Positions 1-7,219 are shown, counted from the first letter of the stretch. The stretch is 9,833 nucleotides of DNA from Firmicutes bacterium UBA1535 (GCA_002323775.1 DCPV01000001.1:1306-11138); one strand, 5' to 3'. Numbers and translations: made by a program. Notes: generated by a model not told the origin, from the letters alone.

Positions 1-1
1 A

Positions 2-94
2 AACAATAAAGGCTGCGGCGAATGTCAAACATCATGTCAGTCAGCATGTAAGACATCTTGTACTGTAGGTAATCAAAAATGCGAGAATAAATAA
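2..94 (+). CDS. scfA: SCIFF ranthipeptide precursor ScfA, 3' part (5' end outside window)
   Basis: The first bases read in frame as the C-terminal 30 residues of a SCIFF (six cysteines in forty-five) precursor, ending at TAA 92-94. Six cysteines are visible, with codons at 14, 23, 35, 47, 59 and 80, in the diagnostic block CGECQTSCQSAC followed by KTSCTVGNQKC. The missing N-terminus should be the short leader of about 15 residues. In this family the adjacent radical SAM enzyme ScfB forms a sulfur-to-side-chain thioether. By analogy with the studied Clostridium thermocellum peptide, the bond would join the fourth Cys (codon 47-49) to the Thr at 62-64; that assignment is inference. Such peptides (ranthipeptides) have been linked to density-dependent behaviour in solvent-forming clostridia. 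Identity is very secure from the cysteine pattern and the maturase next door, although the start lies outside the window. Confidence 0.93.
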   Translation, partial: NNKGCGECQTSCQSACKTSCTVGNQKCENK

Positions 95-126
95 ACCTTT
101 GGTTTAGCTGTTCACAAATGAAACTT

Positions 127-152
127 GTAGTGGTTATCTGCCACTACTTTTT
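127..152 (+). terminator. Intrinsic terminator between scfA and scfB
   Basis: A perfect 7-bp stem, GTAGTGG (127-133) with CCACTAC (141-147), has a 7-nt loop and is followed at once by five T residues (148-152). It sits 32 nt after the scfA stop and 80 nt before scfB. It probably sets a high ratio of short precursor transcript to maturase transcript by letting only some polymerases through. Confidence 0.85.
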
Positions 153-169
153 ATTTGATTATGGTTTTT

Positions 170-184
170 AAGCATTAATTGCTT
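170..184 (+). other. Small hairpin in the scfB leader
   Basis: AAGCA (170-174) can pair with TGCTT (180-184) around the loop TTAAT. It has no T-run of terminator type and lies between the scfA terminator and the scfB ribosome binding site. The stem is weak and may be chance in A+T-rich DNA. I found no convincing separate scfB promoter in this leader. Confidence 0.25.
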
Positions 185-220
185 TGAAATATATTAGATT
201 TGATTTTAGGAATAAATTTA

Positions 221-227
221 AAAGGAG
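221..227 (+). promoter_or_regulatory. Ribosome binding site deciding the scfB start
   Basis: AAAGGAG at 221-227 stands 5 nt before ATG 233 and only 2 nt before the adjacent ATG 230. It lies downstream of the in-frame TTG at 200, so the long version of the reading frame cannot use it. This favours ATG 233, which also gives the usual family N-terminus MVHIFK. Confidence 0.8.
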
Positions 228-232
228 AAATG

Positions 233-1567
233 ATGGTACATATATTTAAAATTGATGATGTATACTCATGTGTAGATACAAACAGCGGAAGTATACACAT
301 TATTGATGAAATCACATATAAATTATTAGAAAATGACAGTTTTAAGAGTACAACTAATTTAGATAAATTATATAGCGAATTTGGTAAGGAAAGCGTTGAT
401 GAGGCTATAAGCGAGATTAATGAGCTTATAGAAAATAAAATGCTTTATACTGACAGTATAGAACTAAATAAAAATATGAAAACGGCAGTAAAAGCAATGT
501 GCCTAAACATAGCACATGACTGCAATTTAAAATGTGAATATTGCTTTGCTTCTCAAGGAAACTTTAAAGGTGCTAAAAATATGATGAGCCTTGAAGTTGG
601 CAAGAAAGCATTTGATTATCTTGTTAAAAATTCAGGAAACAGAGTTAATCTTGAGGTTGATTTCTTTGGCGGTGAGCCACTTATGAACTTTGATGTCGTA
701 AAAGAGCTTGTAGCATATGGCAGAAGCCTTGAAAAAGAGTATAACAAGCATTTTAGGTTTACAATTACGACAAATGGTGTCCTTTTAGATGATGAAAAAA
801 TGGATTTTATCAATGAAAACATGGATAATGTAGTTTTAAGCATTGACGGAAGAAAAGAAATAAATGACAAAATGCGTAAAACTATAAATGATAAGGGAAG
901 CTATGATGTTATAGTGCAAAATTTTAAAAAATTAGTAAGCAAAAGAAACGGCAAGGGATATTTTGCAAGAGGAACTTTCACATCTAATAACCTTGACTTT
1001 TCAGAGGATGTAAAGCATCTTCATAGTCTTGGCTTTGATAGTATTTCAGTAGAGCCAGTTGTAGCAAGTCCTAAGGAGTCTTATGCTTTGACAGATGAGC
1101 ATGTCGACACCTTAAAGGATGAATACGAAAAATTAGCAAGATACTATATTGAAGCCAATAAAAACAAAGATGGTGGTTTTGATTTCTTCCACTTCAACAT
1201 AGATATAGACAATGGACCGTGTGTGTACAAGCGTTCAATCGGCTGCGGAGCAGGAGTTGAATACTTAGCTGTTACACCGGAAGGACATTTTTACCCATGT
1301 CATCAATTTGTAGGTGATGAAAGATTTATAATAGGAAATGTTGATGAAGGAGTAACCAAAACAGATATAGTAGATAATTTCAAATCTGTATCTGTAAACA
1401 GCAAAGAAAAATGCAAAGAATGTTGGGCAAAATACTATTGCAGTGGTGGCTGTCACGCAAATGCTTTTAATTTTAACAATAATATCAAAGAGCCATACTC
1501 AGTAGGCTGTGAGCTTGAGAAAAAAAGAGTAGAATGTTCAATATTTATTAAATCAAAAATGATTTAA
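233..1567 (+). CDS. scfB: SCIFF ranthipeptide maturase, radical SAM/SPASM protein ScfB
   Basis: This 444-residue enzyme should modify ScfA by making a thioether cross-link, using S-adenosylmethionine and iron-sulfur clusters in the cytoplasm. Residues 1 to about 85 form the peptide-binding N-terminal region (RRE type) common to these maturases. The radical SAM motif CX3CX2C is C97, C101 and C104 in DCNLKCEYCF, and the SAM-binding FFGGEP is at 144-149. The C-terminal SPASM/twitch region carries C330, C338, C356, C394, C397, C403, C407 and C426, enough for two auxiliary clusters, including the CX2CX5CX3C core at 394-407. Length and cysteine layout match SCIFF maturases. The start at ATG 233 rests on the AAAGGAG site; ATG 230 is the alternative. 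It follows its precursor gene after a terminator, so expression probably depends on readthrough. Confidence 0.95.
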   Translation: MVHIFKIDDVYSCVDTNSGSIHIIDEITYKLLENDSFKSTTNLDKLYSEFGKESVDEAISEINELIENKMLYTDSIELNKNMKTAVKAMCLNIAHDCNLKCEYCFASQGNFKGAKNMMSLEVGKKAFDYLVKNSGNRVNLEVDFFGGEPLMNFDVVKELVAYGRSLEKEYNKHFRFTITTNGVLLDDEKMDFINENMDNVVLSIDGRKEINDKMRKTINDKGSYDVIVQNFKKLVSKRNGKGYFARGTFTSNNLDFSEDVKHLHSLGFDSISVEPVVASPKESYALTDEHVDTLKDEYEKLARYYIEANKNKDGGFDFFHFNIDIDNGPCVYKRSIGCGAGVEYLAVTPEGHFYPCHQFVGDERFIIGNVDEGVTKTDIVDNFKSVSVNSKEKCKECWAKYYCSGGCHANAFNFNNNIKEPYSVGCELEKKRVECSIFIKSKMI

Positions 1568-1593
1568 TTAAAAATAGTTTTAAAAATAATTAC

Positions 1594-1638
1594 AGTATAG
1601 ACTTCTAGGTGATATCACTATGAAATCTATACTTTTTT
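1594..1638 (+). terminator. Strong intrinsic terminator after scfB
   Basis: AGTATAGACTTC (1594-1605) pairs with GAAATCTATACT (1622-1633) with one mismatch. The interior holds the perfect palindrome GTGATATCAC, so nearly the whole element can fold as one long stem. A run of six T (1633-1638) completes a classic terminator. It ends the scfA-scfB unit 26 nt after the scfB stop. The remaining gap up to about 1767 is very A+T-rich and I see no gene in it. Confidence 0.9.
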
Positions 1639-1767
1639 ATTAATTAAATTTTTATTAATCCTCAAAGTATATTTGCGTTAATTTGGGTGTATAACGTATT
1701 TTTTGAGTATATTTTTTAAAATATTGTTAAAATAATAAAAATATTAAGCACATATAAAATATAAATA

Positions 1768-1797
1768 TTGAAATGTATGCTTATTTTATAGTATAAT
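1768..1797 (+). promoter_or_regulatory. Sigma-A-type promoter for the LapA-recJ operon
   Basis: TTGAAA (1768-1773) and a perfect TATAAT (1792-1797) are 18 nt apart. Transcription would start near 1803-1805, giving a leader of roughly 70 nt. It lies after the scfB terminator and before the first gene of the downstream block, the expected position for an operon promoter. Confidence 0.7.
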
Positions 1798-1812
1798 AAG
1801 ATAGAAAGAATA

Positions 1813-1839
1813 TTACTAATTTTAGATTGCTATTAGTAA
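1813..1839 (+). other. Hairpin in the 5' leader of the LapA-domain gene
   Basis: TTACTAAT (1813-1820) is a perfect 8-bp inverted partner of ATTAGTAA (1832-1839) with an 11-nt loop. It lies just inside the predicted transcript and has no T-run after it. It could protect the 5' end of the mRNA or be an operator half-site pair. It is A+T-rich and could be chance. It does not resemble a known riboswitch. Confidence 0.35.
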
Positions 1840-1875
1840 AGATTAAAATCTATAAATATTAGAGAGGAGAAGAAT

Positions 1876-2346
1876 ATGCAATTTGGATTTATTTTAGCAT
1901 TAATTATTTCATTATTGATTTCTATATTTGCAATTCAGAATGGAAATCTTGTTACGATTGATTTATTTTTTGGGAGCTATGAAGTATCGCAGGCTATTAT
2001 AATTTTAGTGTCTGTATTTATTGGAGCTATCATTGCAGCCATACTTGGAAGTGTTAAGCAAATTAAAAGCTTTGCAGTTACTAAGGATCTTAAAAATAAG
2101 GTTAAACAATTTGAGACGGAAATATCGGACATGCATAAGTCATTGGCAGGTTATGAGAGCGACCTTAAAATAATTGGAGATGAAAAAAATTCTTTAAGGC
2201 TAGAGCTTTCTGGGTTAAAAGAAGAATATAACAAAAAAGTTGAAGAAATAAAAGAAATTCAAAATAGTGTTGTTTTAACGCAAGCTCAAAATAATAATGA
2301 TGCATATTTAGAAGAAGATGAAAAAAGTCAAGCTGAAAGTCAATAA
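1876..2346 (+). CDS. LapA-domain (DUF1049) membrane protein with cytoplasmic coiled coil
   Basis: This is a 156-residue inner-membrane protein of the LapA-domain family, whose best studied member (E. coli LapA/YciS) works with LapB in lipopolysaccharide control. Gram-positive members are of unknown function. Two hydrophobic helices lie at about 4-21 and 38-59, joined by the family signature QNGNLVTIDLFFG (21-33). A long charged coiled coil (about 68-130) follows and the tail is acidic and Q/N-rich. The start is well supported by AGGAGA at 1865-1870 and by the predicted promoter upstream. It is the first gene of the apparent operon, and its last 29 nt overlap the start of recJ, so the two are probably translationally coupled. 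Many clostridia carry secD/secF near this place (recalled), which makes this neighbour notable. The family call is firm; the function is not known. Confidence 0.85.
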   Translation: MQFGFILALIISLLISIFAIQNGNLVTIDLFFGSYEVSQAIIILVSVFIGAIIAAILGSVKQIKSFAVTKDLKNKVKQFETEISDMHKSLAGYESDLKIIGDEKNSLRLELSGLKEEYNKKVEEIKEIQNSVVLTQAQNNNDAYLEEDEKSQAESQ

Positions 2347-4234
2347 TTTTAGTGAAGAAAAAATTAAGCTTATCAGTAGCACATTTGACATAACTGAAAT
2401 ATCTGCTAAAATATTACTAAATAGAGGCTTGAATACAGTAGAGGACATTAATAAATTTTTAGATCCTGAATTAAAATATTTGGAAAATACTGACAACTTT
2501 AAAGATATAAACAAGGCGTGCGAAAGAATTTTAAAGGCTTTGGAAAATAAAGAGAAAATATTGATTTATGGCGATTATGATGTTGATGGAGCAACATCTA
2601 TTAGTCAATTTATTTTATTTTTAAACAGAGTTAAAGCAAATGTTGATTATTATGTTCCTGAAAGGGAAAATGAGGGGTATGGCATAAGCGAAGAATTCTT
2701 GAGTAGTATTGTTGAAAGAAATATCAACTTGTTAATAACTGTTGACTGTGGTATATCAGAGGTTAATGCTATTGATAGGGTTAATGAATCGGGTATTGAT
2801 ACGATATTGATAGATCATCACCAATGTGGCGAGATTATTCCACGAGCATATGCTGTTATAAATCCTAAGCAGAAAGACTGTCCCTCAAGGAATAAAAATC
2901 TTTGTGCTTCAGGTCTTTGTTATAAGTTTTTGCTTCATTTGAACAGATATTTAAAAATTGAAGGTATTGAAGATATTTTGCTTGAACTTGCTTGTCTTGG
3001 TACGATAGCAGATATAGTTGATTTAATAGATGATAATAGAATTATTACCTTTAATGGTCTTAAAAATATTAATAATTCAAAGCTTATTGGTCTTAAAAAG
3101 CTTATTGAAAAAGCTGGAATTTCTGATAGAGTTATTGAAGCCTTTCATATAGGATATATTTTAGCACCAAGAATCAATGCTGCTGGAAGAATGGACAGTG
3201 CAAGAAAGGCTGTAGAGCTTCTGCTTGCTAACAATGAACAGGATGCTGAAGACTTGGCTGATAAGCTGGAGGGATTTAACACATTAAGAAAGCAAACTGA
3301 ACAAGCGATATTTAATGAAGCTATTGAAAAGATTGAAAGAGATTTTTTGTACAAAAAGAATTTAATAGTTGTTAGTGGTGATGATTGGCATGAGGGAGTT
3401 TTGGGTATAGTATCATCAAGAATAACTGAAAAATATGATAAGCCTTCGGTTGTGATATCAGTTGATGGTGATATGGCAAAGGCTTCTGCACGAAGTCTTG
3501 AATATCTAAATATGTTTGAAGCTTTAAACTCTGTGAGCCATTTATTGATAAAATATGGCGGACATAAGCTAGCAGCAGGATTTTCATTAAAAAAATCTTG
3601 CATTAACGAGCTGAGCATTGAGCTTAATAAATTTGCTGATAAAATTTTAGACAAAAAGGAAATTGAAAAGATTGTTGAGGTTGATTCTTATATAAAAATT
3701 GATGACATCAATGAGAATTTATACAATGAGATATGCAAATTTGAGCCTTTTGGTCATGGAAATTCAAAACCCAGCTTTGCAGTTGTTGATTTCAATATCC
3801 TTGATTTAAAAAGAGTTGGAAAGGAAAAAAAGCATATTAGCTTTTTACTAAAGGATAGTGAAAATTCAATAAAGGTAATTGGTTTTGATAAAATTAGACT
3901 TCTGGAAAAACTGCTTTTAAATCCTGAGGCTTTAGTTGTAAATATTTCTGAAAATGAGTTTAGAGGTAATGTAGATTTACAGCTTATTTTACAAAATGTT
4001 GAGCATAACATTTTCGAAAAGCAGGATATTGATGCTAATAAATCTAAAATAATTTATTCAGTAATAAATAAGAGTAAATCAAAAATTATTAAGACAGATA
4101 TTTTTGAGTTTGCAGAAACTATAAGCAGAGTTTATAATATTGATATCACGGCAGCTGATATAGTTCGTATTTTAAATAGTGAAAATAAATTGGAATATAT
4201 AATGAAAAATGATATACTTTATATTAAAAAATAA
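2318..4234 (+). CDS. recJ: Single-stranded-DNA-specific exonuclease RecJ
   Basis: RecJ degrades single-stranded DNA 5' to 3' during recombination, mismatch and base excision repair. The 638-residue protein has the DHH phosphoesterase core: YGDYDVDG at 84-91, VDCG around D143, the DHH triad D166-H167-H168, and D233 in ADIVD. The DHHA1 domain follows with NAAGRMD near 287-293, WHEGVLGIVSSR at 357-368 and the substrate-binding GGH at 414-416. An OB-type DNA-binding domain begins near 455 and includes FEPFGHGN (475-482). A further C-terminal module of roughly 70 residues (about 570-638) resembles the extra helical or winged-helix-like tail of Firmicutes RecJ proteins. The ATG at 2318 is the only plausible start. 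It is preceded directly by GAAGAAG, a poor site, so translation probably depends on ribosomes finishing the overlapping LapA gene. All key metal ligands are present. Confidence 0.95.
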   Translation: MKKVKLKVNNFSEEKIKLISSTFDITEISAKILLNRGLNTVEDINKFLDPELKYLENTDNFKDINKACERILKALENKEKILIYGDYDVDGATSISQFILFLNRVKANVDYYVPERENEGYGISEEFLSSIVERNINLLITVDCGISEVNAIDRVNESGIDTILIDHHQCGEIIPRAYAVINPKQKDCPSRNKNLCASGLCYKFLLHLNRYLKIEGIEDILLELACLGTIADIVDLIDDNRIITFNGLKNINNSKLIGLKKLIEKAGISDRVIEAFHIGYILAPRINAAGRMDSARKAVELLLANNEQDAEDLADKLEGFNTLRKQTEQAIFNEAIEKIERDFLYKKNLIVVSGDDWHEGVLGIVSSRITEKYDKPSVVISVDGDMAKASARSLEYLNMFEALNSVSHLLIKYGGHKLAAGFSLKKSCINELSIELNKFADKILDKKEIEKIVEVDSYIKIDDINENLYNEICKFEPFGHGNSKPSFAVVDFNILDLKRVGKEKKHISFLLKDSENSIKVIGFDKIRLLEKLLLNPEALVVNISENEFRGNVDLQLILQNVEHNIFEKQDIDANKSKIIYSVINKSKSKIIKTDIFEFAETISRVYNIDITAADIVRILNSENKLEYIMKNDILYIKK

Positions 4235-4281
4235 TGTGTGAAAAAGCAAGATTGAAAAAACTACAAATAGTGAAAGGATAA

Positions 4282-4311
4282 GCACCGAACCAGTGCATAA
4301 ATGTTTTGCAC
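4282..4311 (+). other. Short alternative pairing elements in the recJ-apt gap
   Basis: GCAC (4282-4285), GTGCA (4293-4297) and TGCAC (4307-4311) occur in series, so the middle segment can pair with either neighbour but not both. The stems are only 4 and 5 bp with no T-run. The rest of the 103-nt gap between recJ and apt shows no terminator and no clear promoter, so apt is probably cotranscribed with recJ. Confidence 0.2.
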
Positions 4312-4329
4312 CTAATAAAGAATAAACTA

Positions 4330-4334
4330 GAGGT
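4330..4334 (+). promoter_or_regulatory. Ribosome binding site pointing to the GTG start of apt
   Basis: GAGGT at 4330-4334 stands just before GTG 4338 (4 nt after the last G of GAGG). The competing in-frame ATG at 4365 has only a weak GGA (4353-4355) upstream. Family length argues the other way, so this site and protein homology disagree on the start. Confidence 0.5.
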
Positions 4335-4337
4335 ATT

Positions 4338-4883
4338 GTGAAATCGGTGTATGGATATACAAAAATGAATTTAAAAGATAAAATAAGAGTGATAGAGGAT
4401 TTTCCTACTAAAGGAATTAGCTTTAAGGATGTAACTACCTTATTAAAAGATAAAGAAGGCATGAAAACTTGTATTGATGAGCTTGTAGACAAATTTAAGG
4501 ACTTAAATATTGATATTGTTGTAGGTCCAGAGTCAAGAGGTTTTATATTTGCAACTCCTTTAGCATATATTCTAGGAGCGGGATTTGTACCGGTAAGAAA
4601 GCCTGGTAAGCTGCCTGCTGAAACACTCAGATTCACATATGACTTGGAGTATGGTACTGATTCTTTGGAAATTCATAAGGATGCTATTCAAAAAGGACAG
4701 AACATACTTATAGTTGATGATTTATTGGCGACAGGCGGAACGATGAGTGCAACAGCTAAGCTTGTTGAGGAGCTTGGCGGAAATGTTGTAGGCTTAGGAT
4801 TTTTAGTAGAGCTTGAGGGTTTAAAGGGGAGAGATAAACTCGAAGGATATAAGGTTGAATCATTAGTAAAATATAATTTTTAA
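4338..4883 (+). CDS. apt: Adenine phosphoribosyltransferase
   Basis: Apt converts adenine and PRPP to AMP and pyrophosphate in purine salvage in the cytosol. The PRPP-binding loop [13 protein letters not shown] is at 123-135 (numbered from the GTG start). Other family marks are [12 protein letters not shown] (22-33), the PESRGF segment (64-69) and RKPGKLPAE (87-95). From GTG 4338 the protein has 181 residues. From ATG 4365 it begins [14 protein letters not shown] and has 172, the normal family length and N-terminus, so ATG 4365 is a serious alternative although the visible GAGGT site favours GTG. It lies between recJ and relA, as in many Firmicutes, probably in one transcript. Its product feeds the adenylate pool that the next gene's ppGpp response controls. 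No key residue is missing. Confidence 0.95.
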   Translation: MKSVYGYTKMNLKDKIRVIEDFPTKGISFKDVTTLLKDKEGMKTCIDELVDKFKDLNIDIVVGPESRGFIFATPLAYILGAGFVPVRKPGKLPAETLRFTYDLEYGTDSLEIHKDAIQKGQNILIVDDLLATGGTMSATAKLVEELGGNVVGLGFLVELEGLKGRDKLEGYKVESLVKYNF

Positions 4884-4906
4884 TTATACTTTTAATATAG
4901 TTTTAA

Positions 4907-4932
4907 AAAGCTTGGTTAAAAAACCAAGCTTT
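4907..4932 (+). terminator. 11-bp hairpin between apt and relA, partial terminator or attenuator
   Basis: AAAGCTTGGTT (4907-4917) pairs perfectly with AACCAAGCTTT (4922-4932) around AAAA. On the + strand the stem is followed by ATCTAG, not a T-run, so termination should be leaky. Read on the - strand the same stem is followed by more T residues, although no - strand gene is visible. It may reduce relA transcription relative to apt or stabilise the upstream mRNA end. Confidence 0.5.
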
Positions 4933-4965
4933 ATCTAGATTGTTTAGGGATGAAGAGGTTTTTTT

Positions 4966-7149
4966 ATGATAGAGAATATTATTAACAGAATTGAATCATA
5001 TAATCCTTCGGCTGATATGAGCGTTGTTGTCAAGGCGTATAATTATGCGGAGATGGCACATTCTACAGCACCAACAAGATTATCGGGTGAAAGATACTTT
5101 ATTCATCCATATAATGTTGCCTTAATACTTTGCGATATGCATATGGATGTTCAAACTATCGCCGCAGGTTTCTTACATGATGTTGTTGAGGATACAGGTA
5201 AAACCTATGATGACATTAAAAGAGAATTTGGCGTAGAAATAGCCGATATGGTTGATGGGGTGACGAAGCTTAGCAAAGTTAAATATAGAACCAAGGAAGA
5301 ACGTCAGGCAGAAAGCCTAAGAAAGATGATTATTGCAATGTCTAAGGATATTAGGATAGTTATTATTAAGCTTGCCGATAGATTGCACAATCTAAGAACT
5401 CTTGAGTTTATGAGAGAGGAAAAGCAGAAGCAAAAAGCCTTGGAAACTTTGGAAATATATGCTCCGATAGCAAACAGACTTGGTATGGCATCAATTAAAT
5501 GGGAGCTTGAGGATACATCCTTAAAATATATCGATAGAGATGGTTATGATGATTTAGTAAAAAAGGTTAGTCAAAAGATAGAAGAACGGAGAGAATTTAT
5601 AAAAAATATTGTAAATTCTATTAAAGATAAATTAGACGAAGCAAATATAGAAAATGCAGAGGTTACAGGCAGACCGAAAAGTTTATATAGTATTTATAAG
5701 AAGATGTATTATAAAAACAAGCCTTTTGAACAGATTTATGATTTGACAGCTACGAGAATTATCGTTGAGTCTATAAAGGATTGTTACGGAGCATTAGGTA
5801 TAGTTCATACTATGTGGAAGCCACTTCCAGGTAGATTTAAGGATTATATTGCTATGCCTAAACCAAATATGTACCAATCCCTTCATACAACAGTAATAGG
5901 TCCGGACGGAGAACCATTTGAGATACAAATAAGAACTATTGAGATGCACAGAACAGCAGAATATGGTATTGCCGCACACTGGAAATATAAGGAAGGCGTC
6001 AGCACAGAAGAAAACTTTGATAAAAAATTAAACTGGCTAAGACAGATGATTGAGTGGCAGCAAGAAACTGATGATCCTGAAGAATTTATGGAAAACCTAA
6101 AGGTTGATTTATATTCTGATGAGGTGTTTGTTTTTACGCCGAAAGGAGAGGTTATAAATCTTCCTATGGGCTCTACTCCTATTGATTTCGCTTTTAGAGT
6201 GCATAGCGCAGTAGGTAACAAATGCGTAGGAGCAAAGGTAAATGGAAGGATAGTTCCTCTTGACTATAAGCTCAAAATGAGTGATAAGGTCGAGATATTG
6301 ACATCTGCTAATAGCAATGGTCCAAGTCGTGATTGGCTGAAAATTGTTGCAAGTGGTCAAGCTAAAAGTAAGATTAAAAAGTTTTTAAAGGAAAAAGATA
6401 AGGAATTCAATGTTGAAAAGGGTAGAGAGCTTCTTGAAAGAGAAGTTAAAAAGCAAGGCTTCGCTATTAATGATATATTAAAAGACGAATGGATAAAGAT
6501 GTGTGCGGATAAGTATAACTTATACAGCGATGAGAATTTGTATGCTGCTATCTCAATGGGTTCAATAACTGAAAATCAGGTTTTTACAAGACTTAAGCAA
6601 ATTTATCTTGAAAAGAACAAGGATGCAATTGTATTAGAAAAGCTTATTAAAAATGACCCTATGGTAGAAAAGGTTACTCAGCTAAGAAGTGAGAAACATG
6701 CTTCAGGAGTAATTGTTAAGGGTGTAGATAATATTAAAATTAGATTATCAAGATGCTGTAATCCAGTTCCTGGTGATGCTATAGTAGGCTTCATAACACG
6801 TGGAAGGGGTGTCTCTGTACACAGAGCAGACTGCTCAAATATTCACGACCTTAACGATTCAGATGATGAAAGATTTGTAGATGTTGAGTGGGACACTGGC
6901 AAGAAAGGTACATTTTTAAGTGAAATACAAATAAAGGCTATTGACAGACCTAAGTTATTGCAAGATATAACAGGTTCATATAACGATGCAAGGCTTAATG
7001 CAATATCCCTTAATTTAAAAATAAATAAAGACAAAGTAGCTGTAATAGATATAAGCTTTGAAATTAATGAAACTAAGCAATTGCATGAGTTAATTAAAAA
7101 GCTTGGAAAAATTGAGGGTGTGTTAGACATCTACAGAACTACTAAATAA
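4966..7149 (+). CDS. relA: Bifunctional (p)ppGpp synthetase/hydrolase Rel (RelA/SpoT family)
   Basis: This 727-residue long RSH enzyme makes (p)ppGpp from GTP or GDP plus ATP on starved ribosomes and also hydrolyses it. The N-terminal HD hydrolase looks intact: H47 in HPYNVA, H71-D72 in FLHDVVEDT with E75-D76, and D138/N142 in LADRLHN. The synthetase domain has RPKS (236-239), D259, Y303 and FEIQIRT (318-324). The motif RFKD (290-293) is the RXKD type of bifunctional enzymes, not the EXDD of monofunctional RelA. TGS follows at about 386-446 with H413, then a helical region, the zinc-finger segment with C597, C598, H619 and C623, and a C-terminal ACT domain (about 653-727). Full length and complete for a Gram-positive Rel. 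The start is supported by GAAGAGG at 4952-4958. It follows apt after a hairpin, which may tune its level. Confidence 0.97.
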   Translation: MIENIINRIESYNPSADMSVVVKAYNYAEMAHSTAPTRLSGERYFIHPYNVALILCDMHMDVQTIAAGFLHDVVEDTGKTYDDIKREFGVEIADMVDGVTKLSKVKYRTKEERQAESLRKMIIAMSKDIRIVIIKLADRLHNLRTLEFMREEKQKQKALETLEIYAPIANRLGMASIKWELEDTSLKYIDRDGYDDLVKKVSQKIEERREFIKNIVNSIKDKLDEANIENAEVTGRPKSLYSIYKKMYYKNKPFEQIYDLTATRIIVESIKDCYGALGIVHTMWKPLPGRFKDYIAMPKPNMYQSLHTTVIGPDGEPFEIQIRTIEMHRTAEYGIAAHWKYKEGVSTEENFDKKLNWLRQMIEWQQETDDPEEFMENLKVDLYSDEVFVFTPKGEVINLPMGSTPIDFAFRVHSAVGNKCVGAKVNGRIVPLDYKLKMSDKVEILTSANSNGPSRDWLKIVASGQAKSKIKKFLKEKDKEFNVEKGRELLEREVKKQGFAINDILKDEWIKMCADKYNLYSDENLYAAISMGSITENQVFTRLKQIYLEKNKDAIVLEKLIKNDPMVEKVTQLRSEKHASGVIVKGVDNIKIRLSRCCNPVPGDAIVGFITRGRGVSVHRADCSNIHDLNDSDDERFVDVEWDTGKKGTFLSEIQIKAIDRPKLLQDITGSYNDARLNAISLNLKINKDKVAVIDISFEINETKQLHELIKKLGKIEGVLDIYRTTK

Positions 7150-7155
7150 ATGAAT

Positions 7156-7198
7156 GAAGAATTGGAATGATTCTTCTATAGAGTGAATGAAGTTCACT
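7156..7198 (+). other. Two tandem hairpins between relA and the MBL hydrolase gene
   Basis: GAAGAAT (7156-7162) pairs with ATTCTTC (7170-7176), and AGTGAA (7182-7187) pairs with TTCACT (7193-7198). Neither is followed by a T-run, so these are more likely RNA-processing or stability elements than terminators. The downstream ribosome binding site AAGGAAGG (7206-7213) is left free. Confidence 0.4.
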
Positions 7199-7219
7199 AT
7201 TTATAAGGAAGGATAAATT

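Noticed and set aside
184..212. Possible promoter for scfB with TTGAAA at 184-189
   Set aside because: No acceptable -10 box occurs at 16-18 nt; TAGGAA at 207-212 is too poor to call.
200..232. Upstream extension of scfB from TTG 200
   Set aside because: The AAAGGAG site at 221-227 lies inside this extension, and the family N-terminus starts at MVHIFK.
1640..1767. CRISPR-like or repeat structure in the A+T-rich gap after scfB
   Set aside because: Only low-complexity A/T runs and short chance repeats such as GTATATTT are present; there are no regular repeats with spacers.
3145..3654. 169-codon open frame on the - strand inside recJ
   Set aside because: It lies wholly within a clearly coding, motif-rich recJ region and its translation resembles no known family. 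It is a mirror of the real gene.
4172..4636. 154-codon open frame on the - strand across the recJ-apt gap
   Set aside because: It covers the start of apt, including conserved residues, and its translation shows no recognisable domain; no ribosome binding site or promoter supports it.
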